Shown here one piece after another: positions 1-8,973 of a stretch of 64,000 nucleotides of DNA. Source of the stretch: Clostridia bacterium (GTDB lineage: Bacteria; Bacillota; Clostridia; Christensenellales; Borkfalkiaceae); NCBI GenBank assembly GCA_900769565.1, contig CAAGHC010000030.1:1-64000 (forward strand), in the 5' to 3' direction. Position numbers and translations under genes: made by a program. The notes beneath the pieces were generated by a model, which worked only from the letters and a program-made list of their open reading frames with translations, made no database searches and was not told the origin of the DNA. Every line of letters begins with the position of its first letter. The stretch's first letter is position 1.

Positions 1-19
1 ACGTGTGCTCTTCCGATCT
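1..19. other. Illumina adapter remnant at contig end
   Basis: The first 19 bases, ACGTGTGCTCTTCCGATCT, match the 3' end of the standard TruSeq read-2 adapter. This is library sequence left on the contig end and not genome. It interrupts the reading frame of the lipoprotein gene that follows, so that gene's missing end is an assembly edge and not a biological truncation. Confidence 0.95.
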
Positions 20-794
20 GCATTTTGTTTGTATATAAATACATAGATATTCTCTTACCATAGCAATCCAGCGATATTTGTATTTTTGAAAAGGTCACGT
101 CGCCACATACTAAAGCCGTATCGCCTTTTGCAACGTCTAACTTATAGTAAAATTGAGAAAGGTTATCAGGATATTGCCAACTTGCATCAAGTTCACCATA
201 CGTTTGCGGATTAAATAGTCCAGCAAAAGATGAATCGGCAAAAGCGGAAAAATCAAAAAGTTTACGGGTATCGTCAAAATCAGTTTGGGTAATCTCTGCA
301 TACTTATCGTCCCCAGTTTTTGCAAAATATTTATCGCCTTGTTTAAACAAAACGCTAGCCTTACTTGCAACGTAAACTGCCGTTTCGGTCGCATCCTTAT
401 GAAACTCTTGCGCAAAAATTTGGGCTTTTTTACTTGAGTATAAAATGCTTTCGGAACGTTTATAATAAGTTGCATTTTGATTTTGGAAAACCTCGTAACC
501 CGAACCTGAATTACTATATTCACCGTTTTCTTGCTTTTCAAAATACGAAACGTCTATATGTAAATCTTGTTGCAAAATAGTCGGTATAGATGCCAAAGCA
601 TCTTGTGCTTTTTGGGTTATTGTGGAAATCTGTTCAGTCGTTAAAGACTGTTCGCCAACCGGACCACTTCCCGAAGGAGGTGTTTGACCACCGTCGCTAC
701 CGCCACCACTTTGATTGTTTGAGCACGCAACTACCGTTAAGACGGTAATTATTGCTAAAACAAGTGCAAATAACGTTAAAAATTTTCTTCTCAT
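20..794 (-). CDS. Putative lipoprotein, 3' end cut by contig edge
   Basis: The frame is open from an ATG at 794 to the contig edge, about 258 codons, with no stop. The N-terminus is a signal peptide, MRRKFLTLFALVLAI, ending in a lipobox VVAC, so the product should be lipid-anchored at the cell surface. A Gly/Ser/Pro-rich linker follows (SGGGSDGG, TPPSGSG), then a globular part rich in Tyr, Asp and Lys that I do not recognise. A good Shine-Dalgarno (AAGGAG) lies six bases before the ATG. It resembles the other small lipoproteins of this window in design. The function is unknown and the C-terminus is missing. Confidence 0.75.
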
Positions 795-887
795 AACAAT
801 ACTCCTTAAAAATTTTAATTTTTAACTAATTTGATTATTATACACCTCCCCAAAAAAATTGTCAAGCAAAAACTTTTATAAACGTCA

Positions 888-913
888 AAGCGCACCCGTT
901 TTTAGGTGCGCCT
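888..913 (-). terminator. Intrinsic terminator after spoIIID
   Basis: Inverted repeat GCGCACC/GGTGCGC (890-896 and 905-911) sits just downstream of the spoIIID stop, with T-rich sequence on both sides. It probably ends the his-spoIIID transcription unit. Confidence 0.8.
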
Positions 914-921
914 TTTTCTTT

Positions 922-1176
922 TTACGTTCTCTTTAATAAATACTTTTTCTTGGTCGCCTCTCCACCCCTAATGTGGCGTTCGGCTAGGTTGATACCCAAG
1001 ACTTTTTTGACCTTTTTGTAAAGGTCTTTATCTATACGGTATAACCGTTCTGTAACGTCCTTATGCACGGTGGATTTGCTGTAATGAAACACTTTTGCAG
1101 TCGCACGCACGGTTGCGCCGTTTTGTACGATATACTCTGCCTCATCCACTATGCGTTTAATCAACTCGTCACGCAA
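922..1176 (-). CDS. spoIIID: Stage III sporulation transcriptional regulator SpoIIID
   Basis: An 84-residue DNA-binding protein of the SpoIIID family, which switches mother-cell gene expression between the sigma-E and sigma-K stages. The helix-turn-helix shows the family core TVRATAKVFHYSKSTVHKD followed by TERL, and the C-terminal basic block RHIRGGEATKKKY is nearly identical to the known family. The start codon is TTG at 1176: it gives exactly the family's N-terminal length and has a GGGGG Shine-Dalgarno upstream. It lies 77 bp after hisIE with no terminator between, so his read-through is possible, but it also has its own sigma-E-like promoter. A spoIIID gene marks the organism as a spore-former. 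Confidence 0.95.
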   Translation of the reverse strand: MRDELIKRIVDEAEYIVQNGATVRATAKVFHYSKSTVHKDVTERLYRIDKDLYKKVKKVLGINLAERHIRGGEATKKKYLLKRT

Positions 1177-1213
1177 AGTTTTAACTTCCCCCTTGAATTA
1201 AAGAATATTAAAA

Positions 1214-1238
1214 CTTATGCGATTTTTCGACAAGTTAT
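1214..1238 (-). promoter_or_regulatory. Possible sigma-E promoter of spoIIID
   Basis: On the minus strand ATAACT (1233-1238) is followed after 13 bases by CATAAG (1214-1219). This resembles the sigma-E pattern of an ATA-type -35 and a CATA-type -10. In Bacillus spoIIID is sigma-E dependent, which makes the match plausible, but it is short and inferred by eye. Confidence 0.4.
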
Positions 1239-1253
1239 GCTAAAATTTCCCCT

Positions 1254-1904
1254 TTATTTGGTCATTTTTTCCTGCTTAACTTTTTTATCTATAACGTGGC
1301 GAGATGCAAGTTCTCTGTGAACTTCTTCTAAAGAAATTCCCATTTCGGTCATAAGCACCATAACGTGATAACAAAGGTCTGCAATCTCGTATATAGTTTC
1401 TTTCTTATCGTCGGCTTTTGCAGCGATTATAACTTCGGTGTTTTCTTCGCCAACTTTTTTCAAAATCTTATCAATACCCTTTTGGAAAAGATAAGTGGTG
1501 TAAGAGCCTTCGGGCATAAGTTCCTTTCTGCCTTTAAGCAAGCCCATAAGCCCTTCTAACGAAAATTCTTGCAATTCGTCGCTTGCAAAAACTTCGTTAT
1601 AAAAACAACTTTCTGCACCCGTGTGGCAGGCAGGCCCGTCCTTTTCAACGGTAACTACTAAAGCATCCATATCGCAGTCTGCAGTAATGGATACTACGTG
1701 TTGATAATTTCCACTAGTTTCGCCCTTAAGCCAAAGGGTTTTCCTTGAACGGGAATAAAAACAAGTAAGTTTTTTCTCCATGGTAATTTTAAGGCTTTCT
1801 TCGTTCATGTAAGCAAGCGTTAAAACCTTTTTAGTAATGGCGTCTACTACGATTGCAGGGATAAGCCCGTCTTTATCAAATTTGAGTTTACTAATATCTA
1901 TCAT
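1254..1904 (-). CDS. hisIE: Bifunctional phosphoribosyl-AMP cyclohydrolase / phosphoribosyl-ATP pyrophosphatase
   Basis: A fusion of HisI and HisE, carrying out the second and third steps of histidine synthesis in the cytoplasm: removal of pyrophosphate from PR-ATP, then opening of the PR-AMP ring. Residues 1 to about 105 are the cyclohydrolase, with SRKTLWLKGETSGN and the metal-binding DCDMDA motif plus Cys residues near CFYNEVF. Residues about 115-205 are the all-helical pyrophosphatase (KVGEENTEVIIAAK, DLCYHVMVLM). Length 216 matches the usual bifunctional form. It is the last his gene of the operon, 23 bp after hisF, with an AAAGGAG ribosome site. Confidence 0.95.
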   Translation of the reverse strand: MIDISKLKFDKDGLIPAIVVDAITKKVLTLAYMNEESLKITMEKKLTCFYSRSRKTLWLKGETSGNYQHVVSITADCDMDALVVTVEKDGPACHTGAESCFYNEVFASDELQEFSLEGLMGLLKGRKELMPEGSYTTYLFQKGIDKILKKVGEENTEVIIAAKADDKKETIYEIADLCYHVMVLMTEMGISLEEVHRELASRHVIDKKVKQEKMTK

Positions 1905-1927
1905 GTCGTTCTCCTTTAGTAATTAAA

Positions 1928-2686
1928 TTATAAGCGCACGAGAATACCGTTTGCTTTAAGCGTTTTCTTTAAATCGTTTATTTTAACTTCGCCAAAATGG
2001 AATATCGACGCTGCAAGACCTGCGTCCACTTTGGGAAGAGTTTTGAAAAGTTTAGTAAAGTGTTCGATATTTCCTGCGCCACCCGACGCAATTACGGGAA
2101 CGTTAACCACGTCGCAAACGGCTTTAAGCATTTCTAAATCAAAGCCACCCTTAACGCCGTCGGTATCAATAGAGTTAAGCACTATTTCCCCCGCACCGTT
2201 ATCCACGCCACGCTTTATCCATTCGATAGCGTCCATGCCCGTATTTTCTCGCCCGCCTTTAGCGAAAACTCTAAAAGCACCGTCCACCCTTTTAACGTCT
2301 GCAGAAAGCACTACGCATTGGTCGCCGTAACGCTTTGCCGCTTGGTAAATTAGGTCGGGATTTTTTATTGCGCCCGAATTAACGCTAACCTTATCTGCGC
2401 CACATTTTAACACTCTGTCAAAGTCGTCAAGTGTGTTTATTCCACCACCTACCGTTAGGGGAATGAATATCGTGCTAGCAACTTCCGTTAGTATTTCGGT
2501 AAAAAGTTTTCTGCCGTCGCTAGATGCAGTTATATCGTAAAAAACTAATTCGTCAGCACCGTTATCGCTGTAATATTTACCTAGTTCTACGGGGGAAGAA
2601 ACGTCGGACAAGCCCGAAAAGTTTATCCCCTTAACCACCCTGCCGTCCTTAACGTCAAGACAAGGTATAATTCGTTTGGTTATCAT
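1928..2686 (-). CDS. hisF: Imidazole glycerol phosphate synthase, cyclase subunit
   Basis: The (beta/alpha)8-barrel subunit that uses ammonia from HisH to convert PRFAR into imidazole glycerol phosphate and AICAR. The N-terminal [12 protein letters not shown] carries catalytic Asp11 and [10 protein letters not shown] carries the second catalytic Asp. Phosphate-binding loops GGGI and ASGGAGN are present. Its 252 residues are the family length. Its ATG overlaps the hisA stop by four bases (ATGA), which indicates translational coupling. HisA and HisF are homologous barrels and sit side by side here. Confidence 0.97.
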   Translation of the reverse strand: MITKRIIPCLDVKDGRVVKGINFSGLSDVSSPVELGKYYSDNGADELVFYDITASSDGRKLFTEILTEVASTIFIPLTVGGGINTLDDFDRVLKCGADKVSVNSGAIKNPDLIYQAAKRYGDQCVVLSADVKRVDGAFRVFAKGGRENTGMDAIEWIKRGVDNGAGEIVLNSIDTDGVKGGFDLEMLKAVCDVVNVPVIASGGAGNIEHFTKLFKTLPKVDAGLAASIFHFGEVKINDLKKTLKANGILVRL

Positions 2687-3396
2687 AAAGCCACCTTAAT
2701 CGCTTGGTCTAATTTAATTGCGCCCGTATAATAAGCCTTACCTACTATCGCACCGTAAACGCCTTGAGCTTTTAGTCTAACGATATCGTCCATTGACGAA
2801 ACGCCACCACTCGCTATTATATCAAGCGTGAATTTTTCAGTTAAAGTTTTATAAAGTTGATGATTAGTGCCTTGCATAGCACCGTCACGGCTAACGTCGG
2901 TGCAAATTATGGTGTTTACGCCCACGTCTTGCATTTTAGCGCAAAAATCAATTCCGCTAAAAGCCGACTTTTCCGTCCAACCCTTAATCGCAACGTACCC
3001 GTCCTTAATATCAACGCCCACGGCAATCTTATCCCCGTACAGTTTTAACGCTTGAGATAAAAACTCGTTATCGGTAACTGCAGACGTTCCTAGTATTACT
3101 CTATCCACGCCTACGGAAAGATATTTTTCTATTACGTTAAGGTTTCTTACGCCACCACCAACTTCTGTAAAGAGAGAAGTGTTTTCAACTATACTTTTAA
3201 CCACTTCAAAGTTGGGCGTATCCCCCTCTTTAGCGCCTTGTAAATCAACAAGGTGCAAGCACGTAGCACCGTTTGAAACAAAGTCTTTTGCAACTTCTAA
3301 CGGGTGGTCGTTATATACGGTCATGTTCTGGTAATCGCCTTTATATAAGCGCACGGCTTTACCGTCGAATAAATCTATTGCAGGAAAAATTTTCAT
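2683..3396 (-). CDS. hisA: ProFAR isomerase
   Basis: 1-(5-phosphoribosyl)-5-[(5-phosphoribosylamino)methylideneamino]imidazole-4-carboxamide isomerase, an Amadori rearrangement step of histidine synthesis. It is a 237-residue barrel with the catalytic Asp pair in [12 protein letters not shown] near the N-terminus and GVDIKDG mid-protein, and phosphate loops EVGGGVR and ASGGVSS. It starts 10 bp after hisH with an AAGGAG site and overlaps hisF by four bases. All features are ordinary for the family. Confidence 0.97.
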   Translation of the reverse strand: MKIFPAIDLFDGKAVRLYKGDYQNMTVYNDHPLEVAKDFVSNGATCLHLVDLQGAKEGDTPNFEVVKSIVENTSLFTEVGGGVRNLNVIEKYLSVGVDRVILGTSAVTDNEFLSQALKLYGDKIAVGVDIKDGYVAIKGWTEKSAFSGIDFCAKMQDVGVNTIICTDVSRDGAMQGTNHQLYKTLTEKFTLDIIASGGVSSMDDIVRLKAQGVYGAIVGKAYYTGAIKLDQAIKVAL

Positions 3397-3406
3397 AACC
3401 CACTCC

Positions 3407-4012
3407 TTAAATTTCGCAAAATGCTTTTAGAATGTTAAGCCCCACCTTGCCACTCTTTTCGGGGTGAAACTGACAACCGTAAACGTTGCCGTCTTGAACG
3501 ACGGCGGTAAGTGGCGCACCGTACTCGGACGTTGCTACTACGCTAGGACAGTTTGCACCGTAAAAAGAATGTACAAAGTACACGAAATCACCGTTTTTTA
3601 TATACTTAAAAAGTGGACTTTCACCCTTAAGCTCTAAAGCGTTCCAACCTATGTGCGGAACTTTATAATCATTTGGTATGACTTCTTTTATCGAACGAAT
3701 TTCGCCCTTGATTAAACCTAACCCTTCGTACTCGCCGTACTCGAAACTTTTTTCAAGTAACATCTGCATACCAAGGCAAATTCCAAGCAATGGTTTACCG
3801 TTTTTAGCTTGCTCGATAATCACTTCTTTAAGTCCGGAATTTTTAAGTTTTTCAGATGCGTCGCCAAACGCACCTACACCGGGTAGAATTATTTTGTCCG
3901 CACTCTCGATTATTCCCTTATCGCCCGTAACAACGGCGTCAAAACCGATTGCTTTAAGCGAACTTACAAGTGAAAATAAATTGCCTACCCCGTAATCAAC
4001 GACTGCTATCAT
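3407..4012 (-). CDS. hisH: Imidazole glycerol phosphate synthase, glutaminase subunit
   Basis: A class I glutamine amidotransferase of 201 residues that feeds ammonia to HisF. The catalytic triad is visible: Cys79 in LLGICLGMQ, and His and Glu in CQFHPEKSG. The oxyanion region PGVGAFG is intact. Its ATG shares one base with the hisB stop (TAATG), so it is translationally coupled to hisB. Confidence 0.97.
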   Translation of the reverse strand: MIAVVDYGVGNLFSLVSSLKAIGFDAVVTGDKGIIESADKIILPGVGAFGDASEKLKNSGLKEVIIEQAKNGKPLLGICLGMQMLLEKSFEYGEYEGLGLIKGEIRSIKEVIPNDYKVPHIGWNALELKGESPLFKYIKNGDFVYFVHSFYGANCPSVVATSEYGAPLTAVVQDGNVYGCQFHPEKSGKVGLNILKAFCEI

Positions 4013-4599
4013 TAAAGCACTCCTTTAGTGGAAGGAATTTCGTCCTTAAAATCAGGGTCGATAGCAACTGCAGTTTTTAAACTTCTTGCAACCGACTTAA
4101 ACATACCCTCGATTATGTGGTGAGAATTACTGCCCGATAATTGACGAACGTGCAACGTGCAGTTTAAGTTCCTAACAAACGCTTGGAAAAACTCTTCTGC
4201 TAGTTCGGTATCAAAATCACCAACCTTGGTTGCCGGAATATTAATTTCCTTAACGAGCATTCCACGCCCTGAAATATCAAGTGCTGAAAGTATTAGCGCT
4301 TCGTCCATAGGAAGAATGGTAGAGCCGTAACGAACTATGCCCTTTTTATCGCCAAGCGCTTGACAAACGGCTTGACCTAAACATATTCCTATATCTTCTA
4401 CCGTGTGGTGATAATCAACGAAAGTGTCGCCCTTACATTTTACGGCAAGGTCAAATCTGCCGTGCTTTGCAAAAAGTGTAAGCATGTGGTCTAAAAAGCC
4501 ACAGCCAGAGTCTATACTGCTATCGCCCTTGCCATCAAGGTCGATTGAAAGAATTATATCGGTTTCCGCAGTCTTTCTTTTAATCTCTGATTTTCTCAT
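4012..4599 (-). CDS. hisB: Imidazoleglycerol-phosphate dehydratase
   Basis: A monofunctional HisB dehydratase of 195 residues, as in most Firmicutes; it lacks the phosphatase domain of the enterobacterial HisB. Metal-binding His motifs are visible: FLDHMLTLFAKHGRFD, YHHTVEDIG, HVRQLSGSNSHHIIE. It follows hisC by one base and overlaps hisH by one. Because this HisB has no phosphatase half, a separate histidinol-phosphatase is needed and none is present in the operon. Confidence 0.97.
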   Translation of the reverse strand: MRKSEIKRKTAETDIILSIDLDGKGDSSIDSGCGFLDHMLTLFAKHGRFDLAVKCKGDTFVDYHHTVEDIGICLGQAVCQALGDKKGIVRYGSTILPMDEALILSALDISGRGMLVKEINIPATKVGDFDTELAEEFFQAFVRNLNCTLHVRQLSGSNSHHIIEGMFKSVARSLKTAVAIDPDFKDEIPSTKGVL

Positions 4600-4600
4600 T

Positions 4601-5662
4601 TTATTTATCCTCCAAAATTTGCTTTACCGTTTCAATAAGCGTTGACATTTGCGCCTTACTGCCTACGGTAATTCTGTTATAATCTTTAATTCGCTCTTGC
4701 TTAAAGTGACGAACTAAAATACCTTTTTCTTTTAATTTTAAGTAAAGTTCTTCACCGCCTATACGTTCACTCTTACAGAATATAAAGTTTGCTAGCGACG
4801 GCGTACACTTAAAACCTAGTTTAACTAGTTCTTCCGTCGCCCATTCCCTATTTTCAATAACGGCTTGCCTATTGTCGTTAAAATATTTATCGTCCTTAAT
4901 AGAGCCTATCCCTGCCGACGCAGTCATGCGGTTTACGTTGTAGGGATTGAGTGAGTATTTAATATTTACAAGGTCTGAAATAATACCTTTGCTAGCAATA
5001 CCTACGCCCAGCCTTGCGCCAGCCATTGACCTTGATTTAGAAAAGGTTTGGGTTACTAATAAGTTGTCGTATTTATCAATAAGCGATACGGCGCTTACCC
5101 CACCAAAATCTACGTACGCCTCGTCAATTACTACCACTCTTTCTTTATTTGCCGATAAAAGTTTTTCCACTTCGGCAAGCGAAAGCGCTATTCCCGTCGG
5201 TGCGTTAGGGTTTGCAATAAACACCGTCGCTTTTTGGTTTAAGTAATCGTTGGCGTTAATCGTAAAATCTTCTTTTAACGGAATTTCCGAATAAGGCACG
5301 TTATTGATACTAGCAAACACTTTATAAAACCCGTAAGTAATATCGGGAAAAATTGCAGGCGTTGCCTTATCACAGTAGGCCATAAACGCAAAATTTAACA
5401 CTTCATCCGAGCCGTTACCAACAATTATGTTTTCCGTACCCACCCCGTAATACTCTGAAAGCGCTTTAGTTAAGTCTTTCAAGTCAGGGTCGGGATAAAG
5501 GTAAAGTTTTTGGGCTTGCTCGCTAGCAAGCTTGATTGCCGTCGGTGACGGTGGAAAGGGTGACTCGTTAGTATTTAGTTTTATATACTCTCTTTCCTTT
5601 GGTTGTTCGCCTGGTACGTACGGTACGAGCGAAGAAAATTTTTCACTAAAAAATTTACTCAT
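4601..5662 (-). CDS. hisC: Histidinol-phosphate aminotransferase
   Basis: A PLP-dependent fold-type I aminotransferase, about 353 residues. LNTNESP near the N-terminus, ANPNAPTG, DEAYVDFGG and the PLP-lysine motif TQTFSKSRSMAGARLG are all present. I take the ATG at 5662, just after the hisD stop, instead of a TTG at 5674 inside hisD; the local Shine-Dalgarno is weak (GAAGAG), so the start is not certain. HisC-type enzymes often also transaminate phenylpyruvate and hydroxyphenylpyruvate. No dedicated aromatic aminotransferase lies in the neighbouring aro operon, so this enzyme is a candidate for that role too. Confidence 0.95.
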   Translation of the reverse strand: MSKFFSEKFSSLVPYVPGEQPKEREYIKLNTNESPFPPSPTAIKLASEQAQKLYLYPDPDLKDLTKALSEYYGVGTENIIVGNGSDEVLNFAFMAYCDKATPAIFPDITYGFYKVFASINNVPYSEIPLKEDFTINANDYLNQKATVFIANPNAPTGIALSLAEVEKLLSANKERVVVIDEAYVDFGGVSAVSLIDKYDNLLVTQTFSKSRSMAGARLGVGIASKGIISDLVNIKYSLNPYNVNRMTASAGIGSIKDDKYFNDNRQAVIENREWATEELVKLGFKCTPSLANFIFCKSERIGGEELYLKLKEKGILVRHFKQERIKDYNRITVGSKAQMSTLIETVKQILEDK

Positions 5663-5663
5663 A

Positions 5664-6938
5664 CTACTCTTCAAATCTTATGGTTGCACTCTTTGCGTGT
5701 GCCGTAAGTCCTTCTTTTTTTGCAAAATAATCTACGTCTTTATAAACCTTTTCAAGCGCCGTTTGGGTGTAAAAAGTAAATTGCGTTTTCTTTACGAAGT
5801 CGTCTACCGAAAGGGGGCTTGAAAATCTTGCCGTACCACTAGTCGGTAAGGTGTGGTTTGCACCCGATAGGTAATCACCTAAAGATTCAGGACAATACTT
5901 GCCCATGAAAACCGAGCCTGCGTGCTTAATTTTATCTAGGTAATCAAATGGATTATCCAAACATAACTCTAAATGTTCGGGCGCAATCTCGTTCGCCACG
6001 TCTATTGCTGTAGATAGGTCGTCGGTAACGATAATCTTTCCGTTATTGTCAATGGACGCTCTTGCAATATCCGCTCTTTCAAGTAAGGGAATTTGTCTTT
6101 CAATTTCCATTGCTACCTTTTTAGCAAACTCTTCACTATCGGTAACTAAAACTGCCGACGCAAGTTTATCGTGTTCTGCTTGAGAAAGTAGGTCTGCCGA
6201 GATATGCTTTTCGTTATTCGTATCGTCTGCAATAACCATAATCTCGCTAGGGCCTGCAATCATATCGATTGAAACTACACCGAAAACCTGTTTTTTCGCC
6301 TCTGCCACGAAAGCGTTGCCTGGGCCGACTATCTTATCGACTTTAGGCAAACTTTCCGTGCCGTAAGCGAGCCCTGCTACTGCTTGCGCCCCACCTACCT
6401 TATAAATTTCGTCCACACCGGCAACGAAAGCCGATGCCAAAATTGCGGGGTTAATTTTTCCTTCCTTGTTCGGTGGGGTTACCATTACCACCTTATCGCA
6501 ACCTGCAATCTTTGCAGGAATGGAATCCATTAGTACGGTAGACGGATAGGTAGCCGTGCCACCCGGCACGTATAAACCGACCTTTTCAATAGGTATAACT
6601 TTTTGACCTAGAACTATACCGTCCTCGCCTTTAATAGTAAATCCGTCACGAAGTTGATTTTTATGGAACGCCCTAATATTTTCCGTCGCCCTTTTAAGAA
6701 CTTCTATAAACTCGGATTCAACGCTATTAACGGCATCTAAAATTTCTTCTTTAGAAACTTTTAAGCATGAAAGTTTACAGCCGTCAAACTTTTCCGCATA
6801 TTCGATTAGCGCCTTATCCCCGTTAGTTTTAACGTTATCTATAATATCCGAAACGATAGACGCTACGTCAACCTTTGGCGAAACTCTAGCAAAAATTTCC
6901 GTGCTAGGTGTTTCACTCATTTTCATTATCTTAATCAT
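5664..6938 (-). CDS. hisD: Histidinol dehydrogenase
   Basis: A 424-residue zinc- and NAD-dependent enzyme catalysing the last two steps, histidinol to histidinal to histidine. Family motifs are clear: VPGGTATYPSTVLM, GPGNAFVAEAK, SEIMVIAD, LLSQAEHD and, near the C-terminus, the GANHTLPTSGTARFSS region with the zinc-binding His. The start at 6938 overlaps hisG by eight bases and has an AGGTGA ribosome site. Confidence 0.97.
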   Translation of the reverse strand: MIKIMKMSETPSTEIFARVSPKVDVASIVSDIIDNVKTNGDKALIEYAEKFDGCKLSCLKVSKEEILDAVNSVESEFIEVLKRATENIRAFHKNQLRDGFTIKGEDGIVLGQKVIPIEKVGLYVPGGTATYPSTVLMDSIPAKIAGCDKVVMVTPPNKEGKINPAILASAFVAGVDEIYKVGGAQAVAGLAYGTESLPKVDKIVGPGNAFVAEAKKQVFGVVSIDMIAGPSEIMVIADDTNNEKHISADLLSQAEHDKLASAVLVTDSEEFAKKVAMEIERQIPLLERADIARASIDNNGKIIVTDDLSTAIDVANEIAPEHLELCLDNPFDYLDKIKHAGSVFMGKYCPESLGDYLSGANHTLPTSGTARFSSPLSVDDFVKKTQFTFYTQTALEKVYKDVDYFAKKEGLTAHAKSATIRFEE

Positions 6939-7563
6939 TTTTCACCTGCTCTTTAAGTTTAAGCATAACCTCTTCAATCTTATCGCCCTTAAACTTAAAA
7001 CTTGCCTTGTTGGATATAAGCCTTGCGCTAATCGGGGTAAATTTTTCCACCACTTCTAAATGGTTTTCCCTTAACGTTGCACCCGTTTCAACTATGTCCA
7101 CTATTACGTCCGAAAGCCCTAAAATAGGCGCAAGTTCTATCGAGCCGTTTAAGTGTATAATATCTATTTCTCTGCCCTGTGATGCGTAATAATCCTTTGC
7201 TATATTCGTAAACTTGGTCGCAACTTTTAAAGTGCGTTTTCTATCGTCCTTAAAGTCTGCTTTTCCAGCAACAGCCATGTGGCACTTTCCCATATTAAGG
7301 TCTAAAAGTTCGTACACGTCAGGGCGGTATTCTAGTAAAATATCCTTACCTGCAACGCCTATGTCGGCAGCACCACGCTCTACGTAAATAGCAACGTCAG
7401 ACGGTTTTACCCAAAAATATCTTACGCCCTTTTCGAGATTTTCAAATATAAGTTTTCTATTGTTCTCTTTGATGGACGGGCACTCAAAACCCGCCTTTTC
7501 AAACATGTCGTAAACCTTTTCGCCAAGCCTTCCTTTAGGAAGTGCAACGTTCAACATTTTCAT
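6931..7563 (-). CDS. hisG: ATP phosphoribosyltransferase, short form
   Basis: The first committed enzyme of histidine synthesis, joining ATP and PRPP. At 210 residues it is the short HisG(S) form, which lacks the C-terminal histidine-sensing domain and works only with HisZ; the hisZ gene is directly upstream. LPKGRLGEK opens the protein, and the PRPP loop DVIVDIVETGATLRENHL is present. ATGA overlap with the hisZ stop suggests coupled translation, suited to a hetero-octamer. Feedback inhibition by histidine is expected to act through HisZ. Confidence 0.96.
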   Translation of the reverse strand: MKMLNVALPKGRLGEKVYDMFEKAGFECPSIKENNRKLIFENLEKGVRYFWVKPSDVAIYVERGAADIGVAGKDILLEYRPDVYELLDLNMGKCHMAVAGKADFKDDRKRTLKVATKFTNIAKDYYASQGREIDIIHLNGSIELAPILGLSDVIVDIVETGATLRENHLEVVEKFTPISARLISNKASFKFKGDKIEEVMLKLKEQVKND

Positions 7564-8696
7564 ACGTTTACCCCCTTCGTCAAGTCAACTAATTCTTTGT
7601 ATTTAAGTTTACTAGGAATAGACTTTAACGCTATGACCGTACGTCCTTCGCCTGCAAACTTTTCAACCATGGCAGACACCGTATTAACTGCGCAGTTTTT
7701 ATCGTACAATACCACGCAATCCACGTCGTAATCTTCTTCCACCGTGTCGCCAAGCGAATCAAGATAAACGGCAAATCCTATAGCGCCCGAATTTTTGCCT
7801 AACTTTTTCATAAGATTATCGTACTCGCCACCCGATAGAATACTGCTAGGTATTCCGCTGACGAAACCTTTGAACACTATACCGTTATAATAGCCCATGT
7901 CGTTTACGACTGAAAAATCTATCCTGACTTTATCGTTAAGCCCCATACGGTCAAGTTCGCCAACCACCGATAAAAGTTGCTCGATACCGTTAGTTGCCTT
8001 TTGGTTAACCTTAAACCCTTCAAGGTCGGCTTTTACAGAGTTCAATTTTCCGTAAACGGTAACGAGTTTTTTAACCAACTCTTTTTTACACTCTTCCACC
8101 TTTTCGCAGTCACATATAGTTTCAACTGCTTGCACGTTCTTTTCGCCAAGTGCGACCAAAACGTTTTTAGCACCCGTTTGCGATAGCCCCGCATATTCTA
8201 AAACGCCCGAAATAACGCCCATGTGCGATAGGTCTAAAACACATTCGCTAGTTATACTGTCAAGGCTCTTAACGGCAAGCGACAATACTTCAGTAATTTG
8301 ATAATCGTCAATATCGCCTTGGCATTCTAAACCAACCTGCATGATTTCCTTAAACGAACGAGTTCCCTTACTTGCACGGTAAACGTTTTCGTTATAGAAA
8401 ACTTTTTTAACCGTATCAGGTGCGTCCTTTCCGTTTTTAATAATTGAAAGGGTAACGTCCGGCTTTAACGCCATGAGTTTTCCGTCCGTATCGGTAAAGG
8501 TTATAACGTTTTCCGAAACTAAAAATTCCTTATTCTTAACGTAAAGGTCGTATTCTTCAAACTTGCTCATTTTATACTGCGAATAGCCGTACGCACGATA
8601 TAACGCACGCAAGGTGTATACCGCACGCTCGTCCCTATTTAATACCTTAATAAAATCAGTCATTTTCCTTTTCTCCAATAACGCTTTTATATCCAC
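7560..8696 (-). CDS. hisZ: ATP phosphoribosyltransferase regulatory subunit
   Basis: A catalytically inactive paralogue of histidyl-tRNA synthetase that binds the short HisG and makes it active and histidine-sensitive. It has 378 residues, the class II synthetase-like core (LMALKPDVTLSI, VYRASKGTRSFKEIMQVGLE, YYNGIVFKGFV, ILSGGEYD) and no anticodon-binding domain of normal length. Its N-terminal 40 bases overlap the end of hisR in another frame. It is a HisZ and not a HisS because of the short C-terminus and the neighbouring hisG(S). Confidence 0.93.
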   Translation of the reverse strand: MDIKALLEKRKMTDFIKVLNRDERAVYTLRALYRAYGYSQYKMSKFEEYDLYVKNKEFLVSENVITFTDTDGKLMALKPDVTLSIIKNGKDAPDTVKKVFYNENVYRASKGTRSFKEIMQVGLECQGDIDDYQITEVLSLAVKSLDSITSECVLDLSHMGVISGVLEYAGLSQTGAKNVLVALGEKNVQAVETICDCEKVEECKKELVKKLVTVYGKLNSVKADLEGFKVNQKATNGIEQLLSVVGELDRMGLNDKVRIDFSVVNDMGYYNGIVFKGFVSGIPSSILSGGEYDNLMKKLGKNSGAIGFAVYLDSLGDTVEEDYDVDCVVLYDKNCAVNTVSAMVEKFAGEGRTVIALKSIPSKLKYKELVDLTKGVNV

Positions 8697-8943
8697 CCTT
8701 GCCGTATACCAAGCACTTGTTTACCCTGCTAATCGTAGCCGTGCTAGCACCCGTCGCTTTGGAAATTTCTTGATAATTCTTTCCCTTGCTCAAAAGTTTA
8801 GCAACTTCTAACCTTTGGGTCATATCTTGCAATTCCTTAATAGTGCAAACGTCTTCAAAAAAATTCCTGCAGTCTTTTATATCGTCTAATTTTAACACAG
8901 CCTCAAACAATTCGTCAAACGCCTTAATAGAAAAATTTTCCAT
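8656..8943 (-). CDS. hisR: TrpR-like repressor of the his operon, YerC/HisR family
   Basis: A 95-residue protein of the YerC/YecD family, a small TrpR-like helical DNA-binding protein. The helix-turn-helix is NYQEISKATGASTATISRVNKCL, preceded by a dimerisation part (DMTQRLEVAKLLSKGK); the C-terminal VYGKGGYKSV matches the family ending. It is the first gene of the his operon and overlaps hisZ by 41 bases. Members of this family have been assigned as histidine-responsive repressors in Firmicutes (HisR); here the operon position and an inverted repeat in the promoter support autoregulation. The ligand role is inferred. Confidence 0.85.
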   Translation of the reverse strand: MENFSIKAFDELFEAVLKLDDIKDCRNFFEDVCTIKELQDMTQRLEVAKLLSKGKNYQEISKATGASTATISRVNKCLVYGKGGYKSVIGEKEND

Positions 8944-8973
8944 AAAACACTTCCTTAACTTTAACTCTTTAAC

